Made by a program: the position numbers and the translations under genes. Under the pieces are notes generated by a model. It was not told the DNA's origin. It was given only the letters and a program-made list of their open reading frames with translations, and did no database searches. A stretch of DNA of 64,000 bases from Pseudomonas sp. NKUCC02_KPG (GTDB lineage: Bacteria > Pseudomonadota > Gammaproteobacteria > Pseudomonadales > Pseudomonadaceae): NCBI RefSeq assembly GCF_019345465.1, contig NZ_JAHKRC010000005.1, forward strand, positions 124,001 through 188,000, written 5' to 3'. Of this stretch, positions 22,511-32,836 are shown piece after piece; the first letter of the stretch is position 1, and each line of letters starts with the position of its first letter.

Positions 22511-23806
22511 TCAGATTTTCTCGCTCTGCACATTCACATACAGGGAACGTCCCGCGCCGAGCCCGGCGACGATAGCCCCCAGGCCCACCACGGCAAAAAT
22601 CCAGCCCACAGCACTCCAGCCGCCCGTGACTTCATGCACGATCCCGACCGCCAGCGGCCCCATGGAGGCCACGGTGTAACCAATACCCTGGGCCATGCCA
22701 GACAGGTTGGCCGCAACATGAGCGTCCCGCGAACGCAATACGATAAGCGTCAGCGCCAGGCTGAACGTACCGCCCTGCCCCAGGCCCAGCACAATCGCCC
22801 AGCCCCACAAGCCCTCGATGGAGGCATACAGGCAGCCGAACAGCCCGGCCAGGGTCATGCTCATGACCAGCACAATGGCCAGCCGCTGATCTTTGCCCCG
22901 CGTGGCCAGCCAGGGCGCTGTCAGTGCAGTCAGCAATTGCACGATGACCGAGCCCGACATCACCAGCCCGGCCTGGGTCGGGGTCAAACCGCGCCCGATC
23001 AGAATGGAGGGCAACCAGCCAAAAACGATATAGGACAACGAGGACTGCAAGCCCATGTAAAGCGTCACTTGCCAGGCCAGCGGATCACGCAGCAGGCCAC
23101 TCACCCGATAAGCAACATTGTGTGAGCCCTGACGCTTGCCCACTTGGGGCAGCCAGAAAATGGCCGCAACCAGAGCCGGCAAGGCCCAGAAGCCGAGTCC
23201 CAGTGCCCAGCTCTGACCCAACGACTCGCTCAGTGGTACCGTCGCGCCCGCCGCCAGTGCCGCGCCCAGGCACAAGGCCATGGTGTAGACACCGGTCATG
23301 GTCCCGGCATGCCCTGCGAAATCACGCTTGATAATGCCCGGCAACAGCACGCCGATGATGCCAATGCTGGCGCCCGCCAGAATGCTCCCGGCAAACAGCC
23401 CTGCCTCTCCCAGGCAACTGCGCAGAACGATGCCGCCGCCCAGTGCCACCAGAATCCCCAGTACCACCCACTCAGTACCAAAACGCCGGGCCAGAATCGG
23501 TGCCAAAGGCGCGAACAGTCCCAGGCAAAGCACCGGCAAAGTGGTCAATAAACCGGCCTGCGCTGCCGACAGCCCCAGGCTGTCCGACACTTCTCCCAGC
23601 AGCGGCGCCATGCTCGACAATGCCGGACGCAGGTTCAGCGCCACCAGTACCAGGCCCAATAGCAGCAACCACGGCCTCAGCACGACCGGGGGCGTTTGCT
23701 GCACCTGTTCGTCGTCTATCTCAGCATCGATCAGCAACGCTTCCAGCTCATCCAGATGACGAGCGGGCTCGGCGCTGGCATTGGCGACTGACAAAGGTTG
23801 AGTCAT
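22511..23806 (-). CDS. CynX/NimT family MFS transporter
   Basis: Major-facilitator protein of about 431 residues with 12 predicted helices, preceded by a long soluble N-terminus (about 45 residues, acidic, ALLIDAEIDDEQ). LVLVALNLRPALSSMAPLLG is the signature of the CynX/NimT (cyanate / 2-nitroimidazole) branch. The substrate cannot be read from sequence. ATG 23806 (MTQPLSVANA) follows GGAG at good spacing; an ATG at 23830 overlapping the regulator's stop would add eight residues. It lies directly downstream of the GntR gene on the same strand, so the regulator probably controls this exporter and itself. Confidence 0.9.
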   Translation of the reverse strand: MTQPLSVANASAEPARHLDELEALLIDAEIDDEQVQQTPPVVLRPWLLLLGLVLVALNLRPALSSMAPLLGEVSDSLGLSAAQAGLLTTLPVLCLGLFAPLAPILARRFGTEWVVLGILVALGGGIVLRSCLGEAGLFAGSILAGASIGIIGVLLPGIIKRDFAGHAGTMTGVYTMALCLGAALAAGATVPLSESLGQSWALGLGFWALPALVAAIFWLPQVGKRQGSHNVAYRVSGLLRDPLAWQVTLYMGLQSSLSYIVFGWLPSILIGRGLTPTQAGLVMSGSVIVQLLTALTAPWLATRGKDQRLAIVLVMSMTLAGLFGCLYASIEGLWGWAIVLGLGQGGTFSLALTLIVLRSRDAHVAANLSGMAQGIGYTVASMGPLAVGIVHEVTGGWSAVGWIFAVVGLGAIVAGLGAGRSLYVNVQSEKI

Positions 23807-23819
23807 GGCGTGCTCCGGC

Positions 23820-24479
23820 TCAGGGTTCATTGATCAACGTCCGGCATAACGCCATGGCCCGTTGCGGGTTTTGTTGTTCTACGGCTTCGAGTAGCTCGAC
23901 GTGCAGGTCGAACACCAATTGACGCCTGGGATGAACATCCATCGTCTTGCGCAAATGGTTGGTCACAACGCTGGAGGTGTAGCGATACAGCTCGCTCAAG
24001 GCCGGGTTGTGTGCGGCATCTATCAGCCGCTGGTGAAACACCAGGTCGCAACAAATATAGGTATCGAGCTCACCGTGATAGTGCTCGCCACTTGCATCGA
24101 GCGCCTGATGCAGCAGCCGCAAGTCCTCGTCCGTACGACGCAAGGCCGCCAGGCCAACGGCTTCAACCTCAAGGATGTGCCGCATCTCCCGACCCTGCTC
24201 CATTGAGCAGGATGACAAGGCACGCAACGTGTCCATCGGGTCGACTCGCCCTCGCAGATAACTGCCATCGCCCTGACGGATTTCGATCAGCCCGGCGAAT
24301 GCCAGCACGCGCATGGCTTCACGCACGGTGTTACGGCTGATGTTCAGTTGCGCCGCAAGCTCCGGCTCGGTCGGCAAACGCTGCCCCACCGCCCAGGTGC
24401 CGTTGTTTATTCGCGCACGCAGTTGCTCAAGCGCCTGGTCAACCAGGGAACGTTTTATCAGTGGAGAAGCATCTGTCAT
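23820..24479 (-). CDS. FCD-domain GntR family transcriptional regulator
   Basis: 219 residues. A winged helix-turn-helix at about 8-70 (PTEPELAAQLNISRNTVREA with the wing GLIEIRQGDGSYL) is joined to an all-helical FCD ligand-binding domain holding conserved metal-ligand-type residues (Asp and His in CCDLVFHQRLIDAAHN). Start ATG 24479; the alternative at 24500 lies within the inverted repeat TTCATCC/GGATGAA and has no ribosome-binding site. Upstream of and probably co-transcribed with the CynX-type transporter. Autorepression through the repeat at 24492-24512 is likely for this family but inferred. Confidence 0.92.
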   Translation of the reverse strand: MTDASPLIKRSLVDQALEQLRARINNGTWAVGQRLPTEPELAAQLNISRNTVREAMRVLAFAGLIEIRQGDGSYLRGRVDPMDTLRALSSCSMEQGREMRHILEVEAVGLAALRRTDEDLRLLHQALDASGEHYHGELDTYICCDLVFHQRLIDAAHNPALSELYRYTSSVVTNHLRKTMDVHPRRQLVFDLHVELLEAVEQQNPQRAMALCRTLINEP

Positions 24480-24491
24480 CGAATTTACCTT

Positions 24492-24512
24492 TTCATCCAA
24501 TCATAGGATGAA
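24492..24512. promoter_or_regulatory. Operator candidate for the GntR regulator
   Basis: TTCATCC, a 7-base spacer AATCATA, and GGATGAA form a perfect inverted repeat 13 bases upstream of the regulator's ATG. Size and position fit an FCD-type GntR operator. Confidence 0.65.
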
Positions 24513-24603
24513 TTTTCCTACATGTTAGCCAGACGTCTTCACATCGGCAATCAACTACAGATTAAGTGCCCCAAAAAAATGCTGATTGAGCATTGAATTA
24601 ACA

Positions 24604-24616
24604 ACCCTTAAAGGGT
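24604..24616. promoter_or_regulatory. Operator candidate for MqsA
   Basis: ACCCTT-A-AAGGGT is a perfect palindrome 28 bases before the mqsR ATG. E. coli MqsA binds palindromes of the AACCT...AGGTT type, so this is a plausible autoregulatory site. Confidence 0.6.
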
Positions 24617-24643
24617 ATTTTAAAAAAATCGAGGCTGCCTCTT

Positions 24644-24955
24644 ATGGAAAAGAAAACACCTCACTACAACCTCCAGTGCATTCAAGCCGACGTACAACGG
24701 CTTGGCGCTGTAGCGTTTACCAAAAGCGCCCTGGATGGCGGACGAACCATGGGCCTGACCCTGGCGCAAATGCAGCGGGTCATTGCTTCTTTAGAACGCC
24801 GGGCGCTGTACAAATCGATGTCGACCCACTCAGACCACAAGGTCTGGCAAGACGTCTATCACGCACAGGCCTACGGTTTGGCTATTTATATCAAGGTGAC
24901 TTCTCGCCCGAGTGGAGGGCCGCCAGTCATCGCTTTCAAGGAAAAAGACCTATGA
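24644..24955 (+). CDS. mqsR: MqsR family toxin (mRNA interferase)
   Basis: 103 residues, a RelE-fold endoribonuclease that in E. coli cuts mRNA mainly at GCU/GCA and is held by MqsA. The start MEKKTPHYNL, the core ALYKSMSTHSDHKVWQDVYH and the end VIAFKEKDL follow E. coli MqsR (MEKRTPH, FYKSMTTYSDHTIWQDVYR, VSFKEK). The conserved Lys-Ser-Met and the Tyr of the active-site region are present, so it looks intact. GAGG precedes the ATG. The TGA overlaps the mqsA ATG (ATGA). Toxin-first order is typical of mqsRA. Confidence 0.95.
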   Translation: MEKKTPHYNLQCIQADVQRLGAVAFTKSALDGGRTMGLTLAQMQRVIASLERRALYKSMSTHSDHKVWQDVYHAQAYGLAIYIKVTSRPSGGPPVIAFKEKDL

Positions 24956-25422
24956 GCAAACATGACTGTTACGCCTGCGGGGCCCCCAACGCGATGCACG
25001 CCTTCAAAGGGCGTAGCTTCAATGTGAATTTCAAGCAAATGAACCGGATGGTGCACAGCCTGAGCGGCCATGAATGCACGGAGTGCGCAGAGGTCGAGTT
25101 CGATGCTCCCAGTGCAGAGCGTTATGCCCGGGCAGGAGATGAACTGATTGAAGATGCCAAGCAGGTGATAGCTGATGAGATGAAGCGCATTCGGCGCAAA
25201 CTACATTTCACTCAAAAAAGTGCTGTGCAACTGCTGTCGGGGGGTGGCCACAATGCGTTCAGCCGTTATGAACGTGCCGAGGTCGAACCACCGAAACCCT
25301 TGTTTGTGCTGATGCGCTTGCTGGATCGCCATCCCGAACTGGTTCGGGAATTACAGGCCATCAATGAGTGCACCGATATCAATGCGCTGCTGGTGCAAAA
25401 ACAACAGCAGCGACACGAATAG
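24952..25422 (+). CDS. mqsA: MqsA family antitoxin
   Basis: 156 residues, somewhat longer than E. coli MqsA (131). The N-terminal zinc module has Cys6/Cys9 (CYAC) and Cys42/Cys45 (CTEC), the four ligands expected for toxin binding. The C-terminal Xre/Cro-like helix-turn-helix (about 75-140) holds QLLSGGGHNAFSRYERAEVE, close to the E. coli recognition helix GGGVNAFSRYEKG. The extra length is a tail after LLDRHPELVRELQ. It should neutralise MqsR and repress the operon, probably through the palindrome at 24604-24616. ATG 24952 overlaps the mqsR stop. Confidence 0.95.
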   Translation: MSKHDCYACGAPNAMHAFKGRSFNVNFKQMNRMVHSLSGHECTECAEVEFDAPSAERYARAGDELIEDAKQVIADEMKRIRRKLHFTQKSAVQLLSGGGHNAFSRYERAEVEPPKPLFVLMRLLDRHPELVRELQAINECTDINALLVQKQQQRHE

Positions 25423-25424
25423 CC

Positions 25425-25453
25425 TGTAGCCGCAGCCTTGGGCTGCGGCTACA
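25425..25453. terminator. Hairpin between convergent mqsA and aapP
   Basis: TGTAGCCGCAGCC, loop TTG, GGCTGCGGCTACA: a perfect 13-bp stem ten bases from the aapP stop. The outer TGTAGxCGCxGCC recalls the REP-B unit. There is no T-run, so Rho-independent action is uncertain. Confidence 0.6.
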
Positions 25454-25462
25454 GCGGTTGAA

Positions 25463-26227
25463 TCAATGCAAAATCTGATTCAGGAACAATTTGGTCCGGT
25501 CATTCTGCGGGTTGTCGAAGAAGTCATTCGGGGCAGCCTCTTCCACGATTTCGCCCTTGTCCATAAAGATCACCCGGTTGGCCACTGTGCGGGCAAAGCC
25601 CATTTCGTGGGTCACGCAGAGCATGGTCATGCCGTCTTCGGCCAAGCCGATCATGGTGTCCAACACCTCTTTCACCATCTCCGGATCGAGCGCTGAAGTC
25701 GGCTCATCGAACAGCATGATTTTTGGTTTCATGCACAACGCCCGGGCAATCGCCACACGCTGTTGCTGGCCGCCCGACAACTGCCCCGGAAACTTGTGCG
25801 CCTGCTCCGGAATTCGAACCCGCTCCAGATAATGCATGGCGATTTCTTCAGCCTGGCGCCGGGGCATCTTGCGCACCCACATCGGCGCCAGCGTGCAGTT
25901 CTGCAAAATGGTCAGGTGCGGAAACAGGTTGAAGTGCTGAAACACCATGCCCACTTCGCGCCGTACCGTCTCGATCTGCTTGATGTCGTTGGTCAACTCT
26001 ACACCGTCAACCACGATACGCCCCTGCTGGTGCTCTTCGAGGCGATTGAGGCAGCGAATGGTCGTCGACTTGCCGGAGCCCGAAGGCCCGCACAACACAA
26101 TGCGCTCGCCTGGCTGGACGTTCAGGTTGATGTCCTTGAGCACATGGAACTGGCCGTACCACTTGTTGACGCCCTGCATCTGAATAATGCCTTCGGCGCT
26201 TGCAGGCTTTTTGATTGCTTCACTCAT
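25463..26227 (-). CDS. aapP: General L-amino acid ABC transporter ATP-binding protein
   Basis: 254 residues; hydrolyses ATP to drive uptake by AapQM. Walker [20 protein letters not shown]-loop [13 protein letters not shown], signature [15 protein letters not shown], Walker [15 protein letters not shown] and switch His in CVTHEMGFA are all intact. Last gene of the aapJQMP operon, nine bases after aapM. The polar-amino-acid branch is clear from the order substrate-binding protein, two long permeases, ATPase. Ends near a hairpin shared with mqsA. Confidence 0.95.
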   Translation of the reverse strand: MSEAIKKPASAEGIIQMQGVNKWYGQFHVLKDINLNVQPGERIVLCGPSGSGKSTTIRCLNRLEEHQQGRIVVDGVELTNDIKQIETVRREVGMVFQHFNLFPHLTILQNCTLAPMWVRKMPRRQAEEIAMHYLERVRIPEQAHKFPGQLSGGQQQRVAIARALCMKPKIMLFDEPTSALDPEMVKEVLDTMIGLAEDGMTMLCVTHEMGFARTVANRVIFMDKGEIVEEAAPNDFFDNPQNDRTKLFLNQILH

Positions 26228-26236
26228 GTCGCACTC

Positions 26237-27334
26237 CTAACGCTTGTGGCCAGTGTCCAGCTTGTGCTCCAGATGCATGGAGTAGCGGGACATACCAAAA
26301 CAGAAAATCCAGAACACCAACGCTGCAAACACATAGCCTTCAGTAGCCATGCCCAGCCATTTCGGGTCGGCGGCGGCTTGCTTGACGCTGTTGAGCAGAT
26401 CGAACAGACCGATGATGATCACCAGGCTGGTGTCCTTGAACAGGGCAATAAAGGTGTTGACGATGCCGGGGATCACCAGCTTGAGGGCTTGCGGCAAAAT
26501 CACCAGGCCCATGCTGCGCCAGTAACCCAGGCCCATCGCCGCAGCCGCTTCGTATTGCCCTTTGGGAATGGCTTGCAGGCCTCCGCGTACCACTTCAGCC
26601 ACATACGCCGACTGAAACAGGATCACGCCGATCAAGGCACGCAGCAGCTTGTCGAAGTTCATGCCCTCAGGCAGAAACAACGGCAACATCACCGAGGACA
26701 TGAACAGCACGGTAATCAGAGGAACGCCGCGCCAGAACTCGATGAAGGTCACGCACACCACACGAATGGCGGGCATGTCCGAACGTCGGCCCAACGCCAG
26801 CAAAATCCCCAATGGCAAGGCACCGGCAATGCCCACGGTGGCAATGACCAGCGTCAGCATCAGGCCGCCCCACTGGCTCGTGGCCACGTTGCTCAGGCCC
26901 CAGTAGCCGCCATGCAACAAGGTGAATGCCAGAATCGGGTAGACCACCAAAAAGCCCAGTCCCCAGATGGCCTTGTGCTTGAAGCGCGAGATAAACAACG
27001 GCGCGGCGCCCACCACGGCAAGCCACACGGTCAGGTCTACACGCCAGCGCAGTCCGGTCGGATAGTAGCCATACATGAACTGGCCAAAACGCTGCTGGAT
27101 AAACACCCAGCAGGCGCCTTCCTTGGTGCAGTCCGCCTGGGTGCTGCCGACCCAGTTGGCGTCAAGGATCGTCCAGCTCAGCAGCGGCGGCACGATCAGC
27201 CAGATCAGGTAAAAGGCAAACAGGGTGAGCAAGGTGTTGAGCCAATTGGAAAACAGATTGGCCCGCGCCCAGGCAACGATACCGATGCGGTTGCCCGGCG
27301 GCGGCATGTCGGGTTTAAAAACATGAGTTGTCAT
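26237..27334 (-). CDS. aapM: General L-amino acid ABC transporter permease AapM
   Basis: 365 residues, inner membrane. Compared with ordinary His/Glu permeases it has the long insertion between the first and second membrane segments that is typical of AapM (about residues 50-170). The core permease region follows, with the EAA-like loop YEAAAAMGLGYWRSMGLVILPQAL near residue 275, split here between loop YEAAAAMGLG and helix start VILPQALKLV. It pairs with AapQ to form the channel. Eleven bases separate it from aapQ and nine from aapP. Confidence 0.94.
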   Translation of the reverse strand: MTTHVFKPDMPPPGNRIGIVAWARANLFSNWLNTLLTLFAFYLIWLIVPPLLSWTILDANWVGSTQADCTKEGACWVFIQQRFGQFMYGYYPTGLRWRVDLTVWLAVVGAAPLFISRFKHKAIWGLGFLVVYPILAFTLLHGGYWGLSNVATSQWGGLMLTLVIATVGIAGALPLGILLALGRRSDMPAIRVVCVTFIEFWRGVPLITVLFMSSVMLPLFLPEGMNFDKLLRALIGVILFQSAYVAEVVRGGLQAIPKGQYEAAAAMGLGYWRSMGLVILPQALKLVIPGIVNTFIALFKDTSLVIIIGLFDLLNSVKQAAADPKWLGMATEGYVFAALVFWIFCFGMSRYSMHLEHKLDTGHKR

Positions 27335-27344
27335 AGTCCCGTCC

Positions 27345-28526
27345 TCATCGCTCGATCAGCGCAATACGCGTGTTGTACCAATTCATCAGCAGCGAAATGC
27401 TGATACTGATGGCCAGGTACACGCTCATGGTGATGGCAATGACTTCAATCGCTTGCCCGGTCTGGTTAAGCACCGTGCCTGCAAACAGTGAAACCATTTC
27501 CGGATAACCGATGCCCGCCGCCAGCGACGAGTTTTTCACCAGGTTCAGGTATTGGCTGGTCAGTGGCGGAATAATCACCCGCAGTGCTTGCGGAATAATC
27601 ACCTTGCGCAGTGTTGGCCCCGGACGCAGACCCAGCGAGCGGGCAGCCTCGGTCTGGCCATGGCTGACCGACTTGATCCCCGAACGTACGATTTCAGCAA
27701 TGAAAGCCGCGGTGTACACCGTCAATGCAATGGTCAGCGCCAGCAGCTCCGGAATCAGCACCCAGCCGCCAACAAAGTTGAAACCCTTGAGCTCTGGCAT
27801 TTCCCAGTGCACCGGAGTGCCGAACAACACAATGCTCAAGCCCGGAATCACCAGCATCAGAGCCAGCCCGACCCAGAACTTGTGAAACGGTACGCCGGTC
27901 TCTTCGAAGCGCTTGTTGGCCCGGCGAACCATCAGCACCACGGCTGCAATCGCCAGCACCACACTGCCCACAAAGGGCCAGAAGGCCTCGGTACCAACAG
28001 CTGCAGGCATGTTCAGGCCGCGGCTGCTCATATAAAAGGTGTCGGCAAAGTTGTGGCTGTTGCGTGGCCCCGGCATGGTCAGAAAGACCGCGAAGTACCA
28101 GAAGAGGATTTGCAGCAGAGGCGGGATATTGCGGAAGATCTCGACATACACCGTGGCCAGCTTGCTGATCATCCAGTTCGACGACAGGCGCGCGACACCG
28201 ATGATAAAGCCCAGAACCGTCGCCAGGACAATACCGATGACCGACACCAGCAATGTGTTCAGCAAACCGATCAGAAAAACCCGGGCATAACTGTCGGACT
28301 CGGTGTAATCGATCAAATGCTGCGCAATGCCAAAACCGGCACTGCGTTCCAGAAAGTCAAAACCCGAAGTAATGCCGCGATGCTGCAGGTTGGTCTGGGT
28401 GTTGTTGAACAGATACCAGCCCATGAACACCACCAGCGCAACGGTGATGAGCTGAAATAACCACGCACGCACACGTGGATCGCCGAGGCTGAGCCTTGGC
28501 TTGGGTGCGCCGACTTTAATTTGCAT
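27345..28526 (-). CDS. aapQ: General L-amino acid ABC transporter permease AapQ
   Basis: 393 residues, inner membrane, with about eight helices. N-terminal helix at about 25-45, then the permease core: LLNTLLVSVIGIVLATVLGF, VEIFRNIPPLLQILFWY, a long AapQ-specific insertion with a periplasmic stretch, and the EAA loop QTEAARSLGLRPGPTLRKVI. Partner of AapM. It starts 65 bases after aapJ, and that gap contains a strong hairpin (28558-28582) that may reduce its expression relative to the binding protein. Confidence 0.94.
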   Translation of the reverse strand: MQIKVGAPKPRLSLGDPRVRAWLFQLITVALVVFMGWYLFNNTQTNLQHRGITSGFDFLERSAGFGIAQHLIDYTESDSYARVFLIGLLNTLLVSVIGIVLATVLGFIIGVARLSSNWMISKLATVYVEIFRNIPPLLQILFWYFAVFLTMPGPRNSHNFADTFYMSSRGLNMPAAVGTEAFWPFVGSVVLAIAAVVLMVRRANKRFEETGVPFHKFWVGLALMLVIPGLSIVLFGTPVHWEMPELKGFNFVGGWVLIPELLALTIALTVYTAAFIAEIVRSGIKSVSHGQTEAARSLGLRPGPTLRKVIIPQALRVIIPPLTSQYLNLVKNSSLAAGIGYPEMVSLFAGTVLNQTGQAIEVIAITMSVYLAISISISLLMNWYNTRIALIER

Positions 28527-28557
28527 GAAGTGCCCCTAAAAATGGATCAGACAACAT

Positions 28558-28582
28558 CACCCGGCAGTTGGCCTGCCGGGTG
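28558..28582 (-). other. Hairpin between aapJ and aapQ
   Basis: CACCCGGCAG, loop TTGGC (plus-strand reading), CTGCCGGGTG form a perfect 10-bp GC-rich stem nine bases after the aapJ stop. No T-run. Such stems commonly protect a binding-protein mRNA or lower read-through to permease genes. Confidence 0.8.
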
Positions 28583-28591
28583 AAAGGGCTA

Positions 28592-29623
28592 TCAGCGCAC
28601 AGGTGGTGCGTATTGAATGCCGCCGTTATTCCACAGAGCGTTCAGCCCGCGGTCGATGGCCAAAGGGGTATTTTTGCCGAGGTTTTTCTCGAAGACTTCG
28701 CCGTAGTTACCGACCTGGCTGACAATCTGTACTACCCAGTCTTTTGGCAGTTTCAGGTCTTTGCCATATTCGCCGTCAGCACCCAGCAAACGGGCCACAT
28801 CAGGGTTTTTGGTCGACTTGGCTTCAGCCAGGACGTTTTTGGAGGTGATGCCCGCCTCTTCAGCATTGAGCATGGCGAACAGAGTCCACTTCACAATGCT
28901 GAACCAGTCTTCGTCGCCCTTGCGCACGACAGGGCCCAGCGGCTCCTTGGAGATGGTTTCAGGCAATACGACGTAGTCGCTCGGGTTCGCCAGTTTGCTG
29001 CGCTGTGCGTACAACTGCGACTTGTCGGAGGTCAGCACGTCGCAACGGCCGCTTTCCAGCGACTTGGCGCTTTCATCGGAGGTATCGAAAGTGATTGGGG
29101 TGTATTTGAGGTTGTTACCGCGGAAGTAATCCGACACGTTCAACTCGGTGGTGGTACCTGCCTGGATACAGATGGTTGCACCGTCCAGCTCCTTGGCACT
29201 TTTAACCCCCAGCTTTTTGTTGACCAAAAAACCGATGCCGTCGTAATAGGTAACGCCTGCGAACACCATGCCCATGCCCGCATCACGGGAGCTGGTCCAG
29301 GTGGTGTTGCGCGACAGCACGTCCACTTCGCCCGATTGCAGCGCGGTGAAACGCTCCTTGGCGTTCAACTGGCTGAACTTGACCTTGGTTGCATCGCCAA
29401 ATACAGCGGCGGCCACTGCTCGGCAAATGTCTGCATCAATACCCTGAATCTTGCCAGTGGCATCCGGCACCGAGAAACCCGGCAATCCGTCACTGACACC
29501 ACATTGCACAAACCCTTTCTTTTTAACGCTGTCCAGGGTTGCGCCTGCGTGGGCAAAACCACTGGCACTGAGTAACACGATGGCTGCGGTGGCCAGAGCC
29601 AGGGTGGATTTCAACTGCTTCAT
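28592..29623 (-). CDS. aapJ: General L-amino acid ABC transporter substrate-binding protein
   Basis: 343 residues, periplasmic. Signal peptide at about 1-26 (TLALATAAIVLLSASGFAHA then GATL). Family-3 solute-binding fold with QCGVSDGLPGFSVPDATG near the start, DADICRAVAAAVFGD, and KFSQLNAKERFTALQSGEVD, typical of AapJ. It captures a range of L-amino acids for AapQMP. Start ATG 29623 behind TGGAGG. First gene of the operon, with a leader of about 255 bases if the sigma-54 promoter at 29891-29907 is used. Confidence 0.96.
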   Translation of the reverse strand: MKQLKSTLALATAAIVLLSASGFAHAGATLDSVKKKGFVQCGVSDGLPGFSVPDATGKIQGIDADICRAVAAAVFGDATKVKFSQLNAKERFTALQSGEVDVLSRNTTWTSSRDAGMGMVFAGVTYYDGIGFLVNKKLGVKSAKELDGATICIQAGTTTELNVSDYFRGNNLKYTPITFDTSDESAKSLESGRCDVLTSDKSQLYAQRSKLANPSDYVVLPETISKEPLGPVVRKGDEDWFSIVKWTLFAMLNAEEAGITSKNVLAEAKSTKNPDVARLLGADGEYGKDLKLPKDWVVQIVSQVGNYGEVFEKNLGKNTPLAIDRGLNALWNNGGIQYAPPVR

Positions 29624-29687
29624 TCAAACCTCCAGTGATGCTTTTGTTGTGTTTGAACAAGACCCGCCGCCCCCTTGTGAGGCACTG

Positions 29688-29717
29688 TTGACCCGTGTTG
29701 GCTTTTTATTGGGTCAA
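29688..29717 (-). promoter_or_regulatory. Inverted repeat in the aapJ leader
   Basis: TTGACCC and GGGTCAA are separated by 16 bases, 65-94 bases upstream of the aapJ ATG and inside the predicted leader. It could form an RNA stem-loop or bind a regulator. Confidence 0.4.
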
Positions 29718-29890
29718 GCGGCATAAGTCTTGAGCGATGGGTGCATCGCACGAACCGTCAAACTGAAGCGCTCACTTGAGCTGTTGAATTCCTTGTCTAA
29801 CTTCAACCTCGGGATTTTTGCTGTCCCCCCACCGGCAGTAGCCTGTTAGTGTTACCGCCGAAGGTGAGCGCATTCACGTCCCTGTCCACA

Positions 29891-29907
29891 AAGCAAAGCG
29901 CGTACCA
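29891..29907 (-). promoter_or_regulatory. Sigma-54 promoter candidate for aapJQMP
   Basis: Minus strand reads TGGTACGCGCTTTGCTT, against the consensus TGGCACG-N4-TTGCW. The -24 GG and -12 GC are spaced correctly and only one consensus base differs. Amino-acid uptake operons of Pseudomonas are often RpoN-dependent. Confidence 0.8.
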
Positions 29908-30004
29908 CTCCTGCTGCTTAAGTAAGTTCAGTAGGTAATGCAGGAAAAAACGTTCAAGCAAGCGACATTTTCTGTAACTTTTAACCGATCAAGCACATTT
30001 GTAG

Positions 30005-30700
<696 letters not shown>

Positions 30701-30784
30701 AACCGAAACATCCTGTCGTTCACTACGCCGAGCACCCGACTTGCATTACACTGCCCGGCGTACACTCCTTAACCAACTGATGAG

Positions 30785-32287
<1,503 letters not shown>

Positions 32288-32297
32288 GTAGCGCAAT

Positions 32298-32388
32298 TGT
32301 AGTCGCTGCCGAAGGCTGCGATGGAGATCCTGGGGTCTTCAAGAAACGGGTTGCTACGCAACCCTTCGCAGCCTTCGGCAGCGACTAC
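32298..32388. repeat. REP-B inverted pair between rhlB and moaE
   Basis: TGTAGTCGCTGCCGAAGGCT and the reverse AGCCTTCGGCAGCGACTAC lie between the convergent genes. A smaller stem GGGTTGC...GCAACCC sits inside. The last bases contain the moaE stop codon (32385-32387). Confidence 0.9.
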
Positions 32389-32834
32389 TTCCAGCGATCC
32401 GCCGCCGCTTCATCGCTGGCCCGCCCTTCAACCCAGCGCGGGCCGTCATTGGTCTGTTCTTTTTTCCAGAACGGGGCACGGGTCTTCAGGTAGTCCATCA
32501 CAAATGCACAGGCATCAAATGCCGCCTGGCGATGGGCACTCGCCACACCTACAAACACAATTGGCTCACCCGGCTCCAGCGCTCCCACCCGGTGCAGCAC
32601 TTCAAGCCTGAGCAAGGGCCAACGCTGCCCGGCCTCATTCATGATGTTGGTCAGCGCCTTTTCAGTCATCCCCGGATAGTGCTCCAGAAACATCCCCGCC
32701 ACGTCACGCCCGTCATTGAAGTCGCGCACATAACCGACAAAACTCACCACCGCCCCCACGCCCATATCGGCCGCGTGCAACGCGTTGACTTCGGCGCCCG
32801 GGTCAAAGGCTGCCGCTTGCACCCGAATCGCCAT
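32385..32834 (-). CDS. moaE: Molybdopterin synthase catalytic subunit MoaE
   Basis: Large subunit of molybdopterin synthase; with MoaD thiocarboxylate it converts cyclic pyranopterin monophosphate to molybdopterin. 149 residues. GAVVSFVGYVRDFNDG, FLEHYPGMTEKAL, HRVGALEPGE with the conserved RVG, HRQAAFDACAFVMD and the catalytic-lysine region LKTRAPFWKKE are all present. Two bases after moaD. The final codons run into the REP-B pair, so the C-terminus may have been reshaped by the repeat. Confidence 0.96.
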   Translation of the reverse strand: MAIRVQAAAFDPGAEVNALHAADMGVGAVVSFVGYVRDFNDGRDVAGMFLEHYPGMTEKALTNIMNEAGQRWPLLRLEVLHRVGALEPGEPIVFVGVASAHRQAAFDACAFVMDYLKTRAPFWKKEQTNDGPRWVEGRASDEAAADRWK

Positions 32835-32836
32835 GT

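Noticed and set aside
24586..24951. In-frame upstream extension of mqsA
   Set aside because: Overlaps mqsR in another frame; the ATG at 24952 overlapping the mqsR stop gives the family N-terminus with its zinc cysteines.
25763..27403. 546-codon plus-strand open frame
   Set aside because: Antisense to aapP and aapM; rich in His, Gln and Arg, typical of an opposite-strand frame.
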